Part shown: positions 47,601 to 59,305 of the stretch, piece by piece
How positions within the stretch are numbered: position 1 is the stretch's first letter
Layout of the letters: every line of letters begins with the position of its first letter
Source: Humulus lupulus
Lineage: Eukaryota > Streptophyta > Magnoliopsida > Rosales > Cannabaceae
Length of the DNA: 64,000 bases
Reading direction: 5' to 3'
NCBI RefSeq assembly: GCF_963169125.1
Contig: NC_084798.1
Location: 198,395,481-198,459,480 of the forward strand
Notes under the pieces: model-generated
The model's database searches: none
The model's input: the letters and a program-made list of their open reading frames with translations, nothing else
Told to the model about the DNA's origin: nothing
Position numbers and translations under genes: made by a program

Positions 47601-49060
47601 CTACGACTTGTCCCTTTATAGATGCTCGTGGCGCATAGGAAATTTTGAACTACCCTAATTCGACTGCCCATTTTAATAACCGACCAGCAGCTTTTGGTTT
47701 TTGTAATACTTGGTCGGTGAGTACTATGATGGGGTGAGCCTGAAAGTAGGGTCACAGCTTTATGCCAGAATCAAGAAATAACCCAACTTCTCTATGGGCG
47801 GATATTGTAGTTCTGCTCCCACTAGCCTCTTGCTTACGTAGTATACTGCTTTTTGAGTGTTGTATTCCTCTCTGATTAAAACAGCACTAGCAGCGTACCC
47901 TGTTATTGCTAAGTAGATGTACAAAGTCTCTCCTTTGATCGGCTTGGACAAAATTGGTGCTTTCGACACGTGGGATTTTAGCGCCTGAAATGCCTATTCG
48001 CACTCCTCTGTCCACTCAAACTTTTTTTTTTTGCCTTTGAGTAAATTAAAAAATGGAACACACTTGTCTGTTGACTTAGATATGAACCTACTTAGGGCCG
48101 CAATTCTTCTGGTTAGGCTTTGAACATCTTTAACTTTGGCAGGAGTCTGCATTTCGATCAGTGCTTGAATTTTTTCGGGATTAGCTTCGATTCCTCTTGA
48201 TTTTAATATGAATCCCAAAAATTTCCCTGATCCAACACCAAAGGAACACTTAAGAGGGTTCAGCTTCATCTGATATTTGTTCAAGATGTTGAAGCATTCT
48301 TGTAGGTCCTTGATGTGTTCTTCGAATTTTCTCGACTTGACCAGCATATCGTTGACATAGACTTCCATGTTATTGCTGATCAGCTCTTTGAACATATGGT
48401 TGACTAGTCGCACTAGCATTTTTCAAACCGAAGGGCATTACTTTATAGCAGTAAAGTTCCGTATCTGTTCAAAAGCTAGTGTAATCTTCATCAGGTGGAT
48501 GCATACTAATTTGATTATAACCAGAGTACACATCCATGAATGATAAATTTTTATGTCCTGATGTAGCATCGACCAGCTGGTCGATTCTTGGAAGTGGGAA
48601 ACAATCCTTTGGGCAGGCTTTATTAAGGTCCATGAAATCCACGCACGTCCTCCATTTACCATTTGGCTTGGGAACTAGTACGGGATTAGAGACCCAAGAT
48701 GGATAAAACGCTACCCTGATGAATCTATTTTCTTTCAACTTCTTGACTTCTTCTTTTAGAGTTTTAGATCTATCTTTGTCGAGCAGCCTTCTTTTTTGTT
48801 GTACAGGTGGATAGTTTTTGTCTACATTCAAGATATGACCGATCACCAATCATATCTTTATGCGACCAGGCAAAGACCTCCTGGTGTTTTTTCAAAAAAT
48901 CTACCAACTTGTTTTTCGTTGTTGTCTCTAAGTTTTTACCGACTTTCACAACCCTGGTCGGATCTTTCTCTTCTAACTGGACGTCCTCGAGGTCCTCCAT
49001 GGGTCCAATGTTTTCTTCAAAATCCCCAAAGCGAGGATCTAAGTCCCTATCCCCACTTTG
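47601..49060 (-). pseudogene. Reverse transcriptase and first RNase H of element 1
   Basis: RT blocks on the minus strand: PSWVSNPVLVPKPNGKWR, then FMDVYSGYNQI (first catalytic Asp present), VMPFGLKNA and YVNDMLVKS. The last is YVDD in the family, so one of the two catalytic Asp residues is an Asn here. A small deletion after KNA removes the usual TYQ and shifts the frame (about 48415). A stop follows DYTSF (about 48468), and a frame change near 48835 separates the N-terminal linker. RNase H follows (LYIYLAITGYAASAVLI). This would copy the element RNA into DNA. It is dead here. Confidence 0.88.
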
Positions 49061-49607
49061 GCCAACACCCTATTGTTAGGGTTTTACGCCCTAATTAAAA
49101 CTCAATTTCTTTATAATCTCATTTATTATCAATAGAAGAATATAAATCATTTTTTTACTTGGTCAATCACTTTGCTCACATTTTTTATTTTCATGATTAT
49201 TTGTTTAATATAAACTTCTATTAAATCCTGAGCATATAGCTAATCGTATTTATAGTGACGTAATCACAATGTAATATAAATATGATTATATATTCAAAAT
49301 AAGTTAGTTCTAAGATTACTCAGTGCACAGGATTTACACTGACTTGCCAATCTACGATATGATCTACTTACACATTGTAGTGTCATGTTCTTTCCTGAAC
49401 ATTAGCAAAGTAGATAAGATCAGATGTATTTGTTACATCGGACTGGACCGATATTGACAGTTGATAGGATAAGTAAACATACCGTTATTATCTATTCTAG
49501 TCATATCATATAGTTGACCATAGGTCAATTCAATCTCAATTCTGAGTGGTTAGTATTCTAACTGATTGTATTACTTGAGTTCTTTGACTTGTTCGTTACC
49601 AGCTTAC

Positions 49608-50782
49608 TGTTATATTATTTTATAATATAATGTAATATTATATTATATTATAATATAATGTTTTAGATTAAATAAATGTGACAAAGAGTGTCACATATTG
49701 TAACATATAATAGAGAGTTACAATATTTAGATATATGAGATATATCCAAATAATGTAACATATTTTGTGTTACAAATTTGTAACTTCCAAATATTACCCT
49801 TTATTGTGTAAATTTGTTGTTACACAATATTGAGATGAATTTCATAAGCCATATGTGAAATGGCTGTTATAGATATGATTTTAACCCCAATAATGTGTTT
49901 TGGGAGTTACAAAATCATTTGGGAGGGTTTGGAACCGTTTGGAAAAACAACACATTTTTAAGTGCTGAAATTGGTCGGTGGTCGCAGCCTGTGGGACAGA
50001 GACTAGTGGCCGCGGCCACTAATGTCTCTGGCCGCGGCCACAGGCCAAAAACTGACCAATTTTTAAGTTTTTTCAATCTTTGTTGAACGGCTCAAAAAAC
50101 CCAAATAACTCCCAAATCTCATTTTTAATTGCATATTAATCCAATTAAACATTGGTAACATCCATGGGGGTTGGTGGAATTTGAAATTCAAAGGGTGTCT
50201 CTAAACTCTATAAATAGGAGCATATAGCTCACTTGTAAGACACAATATTTCTATCCATTAAAGCACTTGGCTAGAAACACCTTGAGGCTTGATTATTCCA
50301 GAAAGCATTTCCAATATCTGTGAGAGATCCCTTAGTGCTTGAGTTAGGGGGAAATAAGCTTTTGGACAAAGGTTTCAAACCTTGTTCAAGTTGGTGATCC
50401 CCAACACTCTTCACTTTGGTTGTGTGAGTGAGAGTTCTTAGTTCTTAGTTCTTAGTTCATTGTTCTTATTCTTGTTCTTTTATTCTATTGCTTTTCATTT
50501 CTTCTATTATTCTATATTTACTCTTTTATATGTATCTTTTGTTTTTGAGTTGTAATCTCATCTATATCTTTCATTCTACTACTTCTAGTTTATTTGTATC
50601 TTTTTATCTTAGAGTTGTATATTCTATTTCTATCATCGTCTACCTCTTTCTCTATATTTACATGTAATTTTTGTCATAGAGTTGTAACAATTTTTAATCA
50701 ATAATATTTATTTGTAATATTTAGTTTAGAGTTGTAATTATCTTACCTATTTCCATTGAGGCAAATACATATTTTCCTAACA
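49608..50782 (+). mobile_element. Solo LTR (family 6), 1175 bp
   Basis: It starts TGTTATATTATTTTATAA and ends TTTTCCTAACA. The duplication CTTAC lies at 49603-49607 and 50783-50787. Its host sequence (ACCAGCTTACCCT) is intact in the related LTR at 9513-9525 read on the same strand. A TATA box (CTCTATAAATAGG, TATA from 50209) gives plus orientation. The first 60 bp are a hairpin-forming AT palindrome. A GAGTTGTAA word recurs at 50545-50735. It is probably copia-type, judging by size only. Confidence 0.88.
50004..50040. repeat. GGCCGCGGCC palindrome pair inside LTR
   Basis: TAGTGGCCGCGGCCACTA (50004-50021) is a perfect 18-bp palindrome. TGGCCGCGGCCA (50029-50040) is a perfect 12-mer. They end about 169 bp upstream of the TATA box, nearly the same spacing as in the unrelated LTR at 43938. 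Confidence 0.92.
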
Positions 50783-52088
50783 CTTACCCTACGGACTAGC
50801 CCATACTTACATCTTGGGAACTCGGTAGTATAATTGAGTGGGAGTGTTAATCATAGATATGAACATCTATAGCTTTTGATGAAGAAGTGAAATGATGGTT
50901 TCCTTTTAGTTTGGTTCAAGGTGTTAAATGATAGAGATCTCATTTCAATAATTAATAATAGTTACTGAAGTATCATTTACAAGGAACTAAGAGTTTTAAG
51001 GATAAAATACAATGAGGGGTAAAACGATATTTTAGTCCCATCTCATTGTAGACCGTCTATAGAGGATTGAGTGACAATTATGGTTGTAACAATGGATAAT
51101 TAATAGCGTATATATATTTGTTATAAAGCATTCTATGAATTCAATAGTGTAATTCCGAGTCTTTAGTGGAGTCACGAGGAATTAATAAGTTAGTAAATTT
51201 ATTTGTTAGATTTATGATAACTTATTGGAGCTTCATTTCATAGGCCCATGGTCCCTACTGTCCCTTGGATAAAATCATCTAGATAGTCTCAATTAATTGA
51301 TTTAATTATTAATTAGACTTATCAAAGTTGACCAGGTCAATTTTGGATAGTTTCACAGAGTTATGTAATTTTGAGAAGAGAAGAGAAATTAGGGCAGATT
51401 TATTAATTAAGATAAATTGGTATCTAAATCAATAAATAAGTTTAAATCAAGGTTCAAATTATAAATAATTAATTTGATAAGAATTTAAATAATTATTTAA
51501 TTAATTAAATCAATAGAAAATAATACAGGCCTTGATTTTAAGTCCAATGGGCTTATAATCAAATGAAAATTTTCACGGGCCTAAAGCCCATGATAATTTG
51601 GACCTAGGGCTGTTAATTGGATATTATTTTATTGGATTTTTAATTAAATAAAATAATTAATTGAGTCTATAAAAGGAATGTTAAGAGAGAAGTCAAAACA
51701 CAAGTTTCTAATAGGTTTTAGATTCTCTCTAAACATAAGTCATTTTCTAAGCCTCATTGTTCTTTTCTCTTCTTCTCTCTGTATCTATCTCATGTGTTGA
51801 GAATTGCCCACTCTAGTCTAGGAAATTCTAAGGATACTTTGGAAGGCTGTGAAGAAAATTGAAAAATCGGTTCAGTTTCATGGTAATACTCTGCGACAGA
51901 ATTGATACAAAGGTTAGAGAAAATAAAGGAATGACTCTATTATTCCGCTGCGTATAATGTAAGTATTCTTATCATTACTTCTCTTTGAATTCAATTTTAG
52001 AAACATGTTCTAGGTTGTCTCATATTAATTTGTTTAATATTAGATCTACATGAAAATAAATAAAGATCCTGTATAAGTTTTTCTAACA

Positions 52089-52590
52089 CCTATTTGGTGA
52101 TTTGTTCACCTGATTGTTCACCCCGATCCACCTCCTCTTGCTTTTGTGATCGAGGAATTGTAACATTCTCTGGCTTCTCGCTGGTTTCCCAACACGCACC
52201 CAACTCTTGCGTCAGTCGGAAACTTCATGGCCAAATGCCAGACTGAAGTTACGGCTCGTAGACCAATGAGTATAGGTCTTCCAATCACGACATTATATGT
52301 AGAAGGACAATCAACTACTATGAAAGTAGCGAGTAATGTCCTATTTGTAGGTGCAGCTCCTACTGTAACTGGGAGTCTGATTGACCCTATTGGTACGGGC
52401 CCTTCGCCAGAAAACCATAGATGGTTTGGTTGCATGGCTCTAAATCTTGCACTGATAATTTCATTCTTTCCATTGAAGATTTATACAAAATATTGACCAA
52501 GCTTCCTGTATCTACCAACACACGTTTTACCATCATGTTGGTGATCTGAACATCTACGATGAGAGGATCTGAGTGGGGAAACCGAACATG
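52089..52590 (-). pseudogene. Aspartic protease of element 1
   Basis: On the minus strand VDTGSLVNILY (about 52500-52535) carries the DTGS active site of a retroviral-type aspartic protease, followed by TIYGFSGEG, then VPIGSIRLPVT and FIVVDCPSTYNVVIGRP (flap and C-terminal loops). It would cleave the Gag-Pol polyprotein. The downstream link to RT is cut by the solo LTR at 49074. The motif itself is intact. Confidence 0.85.
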
Positions 52591-54960
52591 ATGAGCGTCT
52601 AGCTCAGAGAAAGTTATCAGCTCTTCCTCTGTTCAAGCTTTTTTGGGAGTTCGCTCCTCGACATTCAACATTTCGATGTCTTGATCATGACGTAGGGTTC
52701 TGGCATATCTCTTCCTTGCCTTACCACTGTCACCTTCTATGTGTGGTCCTCCACAGATGGTCAATAATGTACCAGCGACTAGAGCTGGCTGTAAAGGAGG
52801 CGAGTGTTGGCGTACAGGCTCCTGCTCGTTGCCTCCGTGAGCCTCCTACTGAGAACCTCCACCTGCTCGTACATACCTCCTTAGATGTCCTTGTCGTATA
52901 AGGAACTCAATCTCGTCCTTGAGTTGGTTACACTCATTGGTGTCATGACCATAGTCATTGTGAAAACGACAAAACTTGGTCGTGTCCCTTTTGGAGATAT
53001 CTTTTCTAATCGGTGCTGGCTGCCTAAAGGGAACAGTGGTATGACTGGCTTGATATAATTCAGCTCGACTATCGACCAGGGCAGTGTAATTGGTGAACCT
53101 TGACTTGTATCTATTCTGTTTGGGGTGCTTGCTATCAGACATTGTCGGCTCGTTGTTCACCCTTTCCCCCCATTTTTTTCATTATTTTTGCCGTTGTCAT
53201 TGATGTTTGGTTTACCAGACCCATTGGTGGCTTTGGTGGGGTCCTCCTTGCCCTGGTCGTCCACAGGAGACTTCCCTTCATTAGTGATAGCCTCCTTGAG
53301 CATGATATACTTGTCTGCTCGATCTACTCCATCAAAAAATTCTTGAGTGCTCTTGACTCCATTCTTTTGCAAATTACTCCAGAGGGGAGACTGGCGTCGT
53401 ACTCCAGCCATGAGTGCCATCATCTTTCCCTCATCTCCAACAGTTTTGGCCCGAGCAGCTGCTCGCATGAATCGCCGGATATACCCTTTTAGGGTTTCTC
53501 CCTCCTTCTGTCAAATCTCGACTAGCTGATTGACCTCTGTTGGATGTATTCGACCAGTATAGAACTTTTCATAAAACTCCTTTATGAACATCTCCCAGGA
53601 ACTATACTGGCTGGAGGGAACTTGAAATACCATTCCTGAGCATATTCAAATAAAGTTGCAGGAAAAATCCTGCACCAAACATCATCCGACACCTTTTGGA
53701 TGTCCATCTGTATCTCAAACTTGTTAACGTGAGATACAGGATCTTCCCCTCCTGTGAAGTTGGGTAAAATTGGCATCTTGAATTTGCTTAGAGTCTCTCC
53801 CACAGCAATTCTATAAACAAATGGGGTGCCCTTCCTCTGATCAAATTCTATATGGGACACTCTGTTCCCAACCAGTTGTTGCACGACCTGATTTAAGGCA
53901 TCTATTTGGCCTTGCACAACATCTGGTATTGCTAGAGCGACCGTAGCTTGGGGGAAGTACTCATCGTGCCTTTCCCTTCGATTATTGAGTATATCTCTTA
54001 GGTCTTCTTCCCTTCGCCTTTGCTTGCTTACACCCAGTTGGTTAAAGAAATTGGGTTGTTTAGGCTACCCCTAGCGTTTTGGCTTATCAGTCGGTTCTCC
54101 ATCAGCGGAGGATTTTGTCATTCACCTCTCTCTTCCTGCTATTGACCAGCATTCCTCCTACCAGAGTCCGACTCGTTATAATCTTGGCCATCTCTAAATT
54201 GTGACCTGTGAGTGTGTGACCTGCTGTTCGCACTGTTTCCCTCTCCTCCTGCTAGTATGTTCCGATAAACAGGAAGAGGCATGTGTTGGTCGGTAGGTCC
54301 CCTGACATTACTATGTCGTGGGGGACCTCTGATCGCAGAGCCTGAATCCACTTGTCTTCTGCTTCCCGAGGGACATTGTCCCCTACTAGGAGGGTTTTGT
54401 TCTCCAGCTGTCTGGCGTCTAGGGCTTTTGGGATGATGCTCAGCCCTATTTTGCCTTTGCTGGTGGGTGTTATCTCGACAAGCTCGAGAGGGTGGTTGCT
54501 GCTTAGGATCTTGGATTGGCCTATCCTTTTGAGCAGCGGAAGGTTGCTCTGGTCTTTGAGGATTCCTTGGTTATGGTGGATTATGGTGATACTAGGGATG
54601 CTCTGAATGTGGATTTTGTTGAGGATGAGTGCTAGGTGGCTGATCCGGTGGGGAGGCAGGTGCAAGCTGTCCTCGTGCCAATTGAATGGCCGCTTCCAAG
54701 GTCATAGTGGTATCCCTCTATTGGCGGTCCATGTCAGCTTGTCGCTCATTCAGTTCTTGGCACTGTCGGTCAATCTCCCTTTGCTGCAGCACCATTGTCT
54801 CAGCCAGATTCTCTTGATTAGCTCTCAGACTAGCTAATTCCTCTTGCAATACAATCAAATTCATTCGCAAGGTTTTAGCATCATCTCCTCCTCTTCCAAC
54901 TCCACATGTGGCTCATCTTCTGCTACATCTTGTGGAGGAGGTTATTTGGCATATTCCCAG
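52591..54960 (-). pseudogene. gag of element 1
   Basis: The minus strand holds a capsid domain in two frames. These are 53917-53582 (with PILPNFTGGEDPVSHVNKFE and LFEYAQEWYFKFP) and 53468-53157 (MRAAARAKTV...). The zinc knuckle CRFHNDYGHDTNEC lies at about 52950. The N-terminal part (54960-54139) is low complexity and broken by frameshifts, with a Gln-rich helix just after the start. Gag forms the virus-like particle that holds RNA and enzymes. At least three frame changes and stops (for example near 53480-53580 and 54070-54130) make this copy non-functional. Confidence 0.85.
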
Positions 54961-55022
54961 ACGTTTGTCGCGCTTTCCTGGTTGTTTTTTCCATTTGATT
55001 TTCTTAAAGGTCTTGAGTTTAG

Positions 55023-55040
55023 CTCTCAATGAAAGCACCA
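55023..55040 (-). promoter_or_regulatory. Primer-binding site of element 1
   Basis: TGGTGCTTTCATTGAGAG on the minus strand starts three bases after the 5' LTR end (55044). It is identical to the element 0 site at 10951-10968, which shows that both belong to one lineage. The tRNA is not assigned. Confidence 0.75.
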
Positions 55041-55043
55041 AAA

Positions 55044-55192
55044 TGTTGACTGACGATTTAGGCAATGACACAGAGTCACAAAAAATGATAAATATTTGTA
55101 AGCTGAATGCAAATAATTAAACAAACCAAGATTTATAGTGGTTTGACCCCAGATATTGGTAATAACCTACTTCCACTTAGTGTTGTTATTTA
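55044..55192 (-). repeat. Surviving end of the 5' LTR of element 1
   Basis: 149 bp match the 3' LTR at 39152-39300 with seven transitions and one transversion. The next base belongs to element 2. In the 3' LTR the sequence continues GTATTATGAAACC, so the insertion point is exact. TTTAC (55188-55192) should be the target duplication repeated at the far end of element 2. Confidence 0.9.
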
Positions 55193-55814
55193 CTGTTGAT
55201 CCTTGATTTGGCCAACGACACGAAGTCAAGAATACGACAAGAAATGAGATAATAATAAAAAATGTAATCTAATGGTAAAGGAAGACACAAACGATTTATA
55301 GTGGTTCGGCCCCCAATGAATAATAATGACCTACGTCCACTTAGTGCTATTATTAATATTGAATCCCAATGTCGTAATCAAAGAACTAGGGTTCTTGAGT
55401 TTCACAAGCCTTAGGGGAAATACAACTATTTGGAGGATAATCGCACTGTATGCTCTTTCTCTCAATATTCAGGAAAAAGATAAGAAAGCCAAAAGTCCCC
55501 TCCTTGAGCTCTTTCATGCATATTTATAGGCTCACAGGGGGGTTACATGAGCCAATGGGCCTTAACTTTCCTTAATATCCGTGTATCAAGGTAATAAAGA
55601 GGAAATAATCAACGTAATTATTATAAGATTACAATCTTTAAAGGAAATAAACCAAACCATACGACCAGACTGGTCGTATCTAATCGTGAGGTATGGCAAA
55701 GCAGTGTGTAGCTGGTCGATCATGGAACAACACCTCCTTATTTTGACTCTGCCACGCGTCAACCACGTGTGAGAAATCCTTGCCACGTCATCATCAACTG
55801 TTTTTGGGTAAACA
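55193..55814 (-). repeat. 3' LTR of element 2
   Basis: 622 bp, ending on the minus strand with AAGGATCAACA and starting TGTTTACCCAAAAACAG. The polypurine tract CTTGGGGGGAAAA (55815-55827) abuts it. It keeps the TTTATAGTGGTTCGGCCC block shared with the other gypsy LTRs. Confidence 0.88.
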
Positions 55815-56047
55815 TTTTCCCCCCAAGTCTACTTTACTGTGACCAGCATAAAGTAAACTTAGGAAGCTGACCCTTTGCTTACCCCACCAAATCTGTCAGA
55901 GCCGCCCATGCCTTCTCGAAAAAGGTAACCAATCATGTCCAATCAAGTCTTTTCGGTTTCCCAAAAAATTGTCTGATGGCTATTGCACTTCCCCATACTT
56001 TGAAAGAAGTAATTCCATGATTACCTCTTTTACGGCGCCACGATCAC

Positions 56048-56230
56048 TATAAATAATACCCCAAAATCACATTTTTACTTTTTACCTTTCACTCACCTTC
56101 TCTTCTTCAAGAACTTTAAAGAACTTCGACCTTCAGAGCTCAGAAAACTCAGAAGCTTTCATCGCTGATCTAAGGAATTTTCGCTCAGACGTTCAAAACT
56201 TTCGTGCTCATACTCTAATCTTTCATCCAA
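56048..56230 (+). promoter_or_regulatory. Antisense promoter and 5' UTR exon, element 2
   Basis: TATAAATA at 56048-56055. A leader ends at donor TCCAA|GTAAGTTT, and the intron 56231-56700 ends TGTTCGCAG. The ATG is at 56707, six bases into the next exon, exactly as in element 1. Confidence 0.7.
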
Positions 56231-56706
56231 GTAAGTTTCCCAAATCTTTCTGTCATTTAAGATGCCATGCAAAACCATTTTATATCTATTTTATCTCTGA
56301 GCTTTTGAATGTTCTTGGTTGAAGTTGTTTTAGGGTAAGTGGGTATATTGATCAATGTTTGATAAGGTAGTGAAATAATATTTTATAGGTGATAGGAGTC
56401 AGTTTGGTAGTTAAGATTGTAGATTTAGGGCGTAAAATCAAAGTAAAAATTCGATTTTTAAGCTAGCTGAAAAACTGGGTTTTTCCCGCCCTTACAGAGT
56501 CGAAAAAGCTTTTCTTGAAAAAAATTTCACTTCTGCTTTTTAATCTATTTTCCAAACTATTCGCTTGAAATACAATGTTTTTTATCATAATGATGCAGGT
56601 CGTATAAAAGCTTAACATTTATACATGAGCAGCGTTATTCCAACTTTTAAACACAAGGCTTTAGTCCTTAAATTCTCATCTCCCCCTTTTCTGTTCGCAG
56701 CTTTTC

Positions 56707-59305
56707 ATGCAAGATCTGTGGGGAGGTGAGAGACCTATCGATGATGACCTACTAGCCCAATTTCTCGAGGACGAGGAGCAACCGTCGCTGTTGATACCAG
56801 AAATTCCCTTTTCTCGCGTCACCCCAAACACTCCAACGACCCCACCTCAAAATATGGGTCGAGTAAAATGCAAAGCACAGAAAAAGAAACCATCTGCTTC
56901 CCCTTTAAATCAGCCTGCTCCTCGAGCTAAAACTCCTTCGACCAGTGGTCAAAAAGAAAATACCCTCGACCCTGAAATCCAAACTCAAGCCCAACTTCGA
57001 AATGCCATTCAACCAGATGTTGAATGGTACGTTGCCCCTTCTAGCCGAGTAACAGTTAAGATGATTGCCAATTACATTAAAAAAATACAGACTTCCTGGG
57101 GTGACCCTAGACCAACCTACCAGAGACTAATGGGCGAATCTGCCTGGAGGTGCCTATAGCGTCTGGTCGAGGTATCACATCAAGGCAGGAGCGATCCTGC
57201 CTCTTCATCCTTTTTTCCAAGGAGTGGCCAACTACTTTGGGGTCACTCCTTTCCAAATAACCCCAAATGGGTATAGAATGTTCTCTGCACTCTATATCAT
57301 TTATAGCCATAAGAAATGGTCTGTCCCCACACCACACGAGGTCAACTATCTGTTCGACCTAAAATCCAACCCCAATCAAGAAAACACGGGGTTCTTCCAT
57401 TTCTGTTACCAGGAAACGTCCCGCACTTTCCTGAGTGATACAACCTTTATATCCAATGTGGGGAAGTACCATTTAGAGTACTTTCTGACTACAGATATTG
57501 TTGCCAACAATCTGTCCTTCACCCAAGGAGGTAATATTTTTACTTCCCTGGTCGTTTATTTTTCTTTAATTCTTCCTGCATTTCCCTTAGAATTTTAGTG
57601 CATTTCAGGCCCATGGCTGCGACCGGCTCCCACTCTAGACATGGAAGTCCGATCAGCACTCTTGGCCAGCATGACTGATGTAGAGAAGAGCGCCAAGCAT
57701 CTGGTCACAGAGGCTAACCTGAGGCTGGTCGGGCTTTTGGCACCTCACCAGGATATGAGGGAGTCAACAGCAGGAAGTGCCACCGGCGAGGAGATTCTCG
57801 AGTAACACCCATACGTGTCGCAACCTCAAAGGAGGAGGACGACTGGAGTGACAATCACGGAACCCTCCAACACCCCGCGAGCTGCTGCTCCCCCAGCTCC
57901 ACTGGGAAAGGGGAAAAAGAAAGCCACCGAACCCTCTGCCCCCATCGACGAGTCCTCAGATGAGAACGGTACTGTTTTCTCATTCTTAGATAGTTTGCCA
58001 ATTCCTTGTCACTTATTTGACGGGGACGGCAACTTTAAGTATACTCCAAACTTAAATTCAGATTTCTTCCAGGCAGTAGGTAGTTCAGTAAGTAATGTAG
58101 CGACCAGTAGTTGTAGCACAGGTACTTTACTTATAATCTCCTTACTCTCTTTTTTAGTTCCATCTATATATCTTGTCTCACGGCTCGTATTGTTTCCTTT
58201 TGTGCAGATATGTCATCTGAAGATGTGTTCGAACATTACAAGGCCGTTGTTGCTTCCTCAGGCAGGAAGAAAGACAGCAAGAGGACTCAGGGAGAGAGCA
58301 GCAAAACCACCTCAAAGAAGGCTCGAACTGAGGGTCCTTCAGCAGCTGTTCCTTCGAAGGAAAACACACCACCTCCATCTCTACTCGACCAACCGGCCTC
58401 ATCGCCACAGGCCAACCAGCATTCCACTCCTCCAGCACTGGTCGATCAGCATCCCACTCATCCGGCGCCTTCTAACCAGACACATCGCACTCAGCCCGAA
58501 GGCTCCCTGTCCAGCACCATTGTTAGTTCAGCCAGGGAGAATATACAAGCTCTCCAAACACAAATGCAGTCAAGAGGCCATCGACGGCACCATCTCCATG
58601 GAGACCGACCAAATACTAAATCGAGGGCTAAATGAGATAGTCAGTGTAAGTTGCTTTCTGTTGCTGAGTAATTTACTTTTGATTTTCTGCCATCGCCTTA
58701 TTCTTTTCATTTGCTTGCAGGGATTGCTGACAATGACTACTGGCTGGCGCCGTGCGGGTGCAATGGTATCCAAGACCAAAAACTTTGACACCAGGCTCGC
58801 TGAGGCCATGAAAGCGGTCGAGGGGAAAAATGCTGACCTGCTCGAGAAGAACACTGAGCTGACCAAGTAGAATGGTGAACTGCTCGAGATGAAGAAATCC
58901 AATGAAGATAAAGAAAAATTCAAGGAGAGTGCCAAGCTCAATTACCAACAATCCAAACAACTTGAGCTTGATCTGATTGTGAGCAGGCAGGAGACGGAGG
59001 AGCTTGAAAGGTGCGTGAAGGAGCTTGACGAAACAGAAGCCAAAAACCTGGAGAAGTACAAGGAAGCCACCCACCTTTGCTTCTACGAGTTTTGGAAGCA
59101 CAACCGGAAGGCCAACTTCAGCTACCTGTCTGAGCGCTTGAGACGGACTCTAATGTTCCAGTGCGCCATTCACCTGGAGGAAAAAGAAAGGGCTAGAATT
59201 CCTGCTTCCCCAGAGATTTCCCTAGCAACGGGGATAGATGGCGCAGAAAATGAAGCTGGCGCTGCTGTCGACCAGGACGCTCCTCAAGACCCTCCAGCCT
59301 CGTAG
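56707..59305 (+). pseudogene. Additional antisense gene of element 2 (Transposase_28-like)
   Basis: Coding exons are 56707-57530, 57609-58121, 58208-58645 and 58721-59305, matching the element 1 gene exon by exon. The start is MQDLWGGERPIDDD. The core has HPFFQGVANYFGVTPFQI and EVNYLFDLKSNP. A linker ends DESSDENGTVFSFLDSLPIP. A Ser/Thr/Pro-rich, basic exon 4 and a C-terminal coiled coil follow (MKAVEGKNADLLEKNTEL). The tail motif FYEFWKHNRKANFSYLSE is close to its counterpart in element 1. Breaks are a frameshift near 57090-57150, a stop at about 57804, a 1-nt shift near 58565 and a stop at 58868-58870. It has fewer breaks than the element 1 copy. The function is unknown. A role in element regulation or movement would be speculation. 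Confidence 0.8.

Larger units (their letters stand above)
49074..52088 (+). mobile_element. Solo LTR (family 2) between protease and RT, with nested solo LTR
   Basis: It starts TGTTAGGGTTTTACGCCC and ends TTTTTCTAACA, with duplication CCTAT at 49069-49073 and 52089-52093. Element 2 shows the uninterrupted site, CGCCCTATTTGGTG, near 63290. A TATAAAAG box at about 51667 gives plus orientation. Without the nested LTR it is about 1.84 kb. It is related to the LTRs at 4258 and 34450. Confidence 0.92.
39152..55192 (-). mobile_element. Gypsy element 1 (Tat lineage), interrupted
   Basis: Order on the minus strand: 5' LTR (55192-55044, cut short by element 2), primer-binding site, gag, protease, RT, RNase H, second RNase H, integrase, an antisense spliced gene, polypurine tract, 3' LTR (39793-39152). 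The second, chromosomal-type RNase H after the first marks the Tat group of Ty3/gypsy. Two solo LTRs (43938 and 49074) split it. The remaining 5' LTR should continue beyond 64000. Confidence 0.9.

Noticed and set aside
48796..49098. Plus-strand frames opposite the RT N-terminal region
   Set aside because: Shadow of the pol frame on the other strand; no start context or domain.
53100..55032. Several plus-strand frames opposite gag of element 1
   Set aside because: They mirror the conserved minus-strand gag and have no features of their own.
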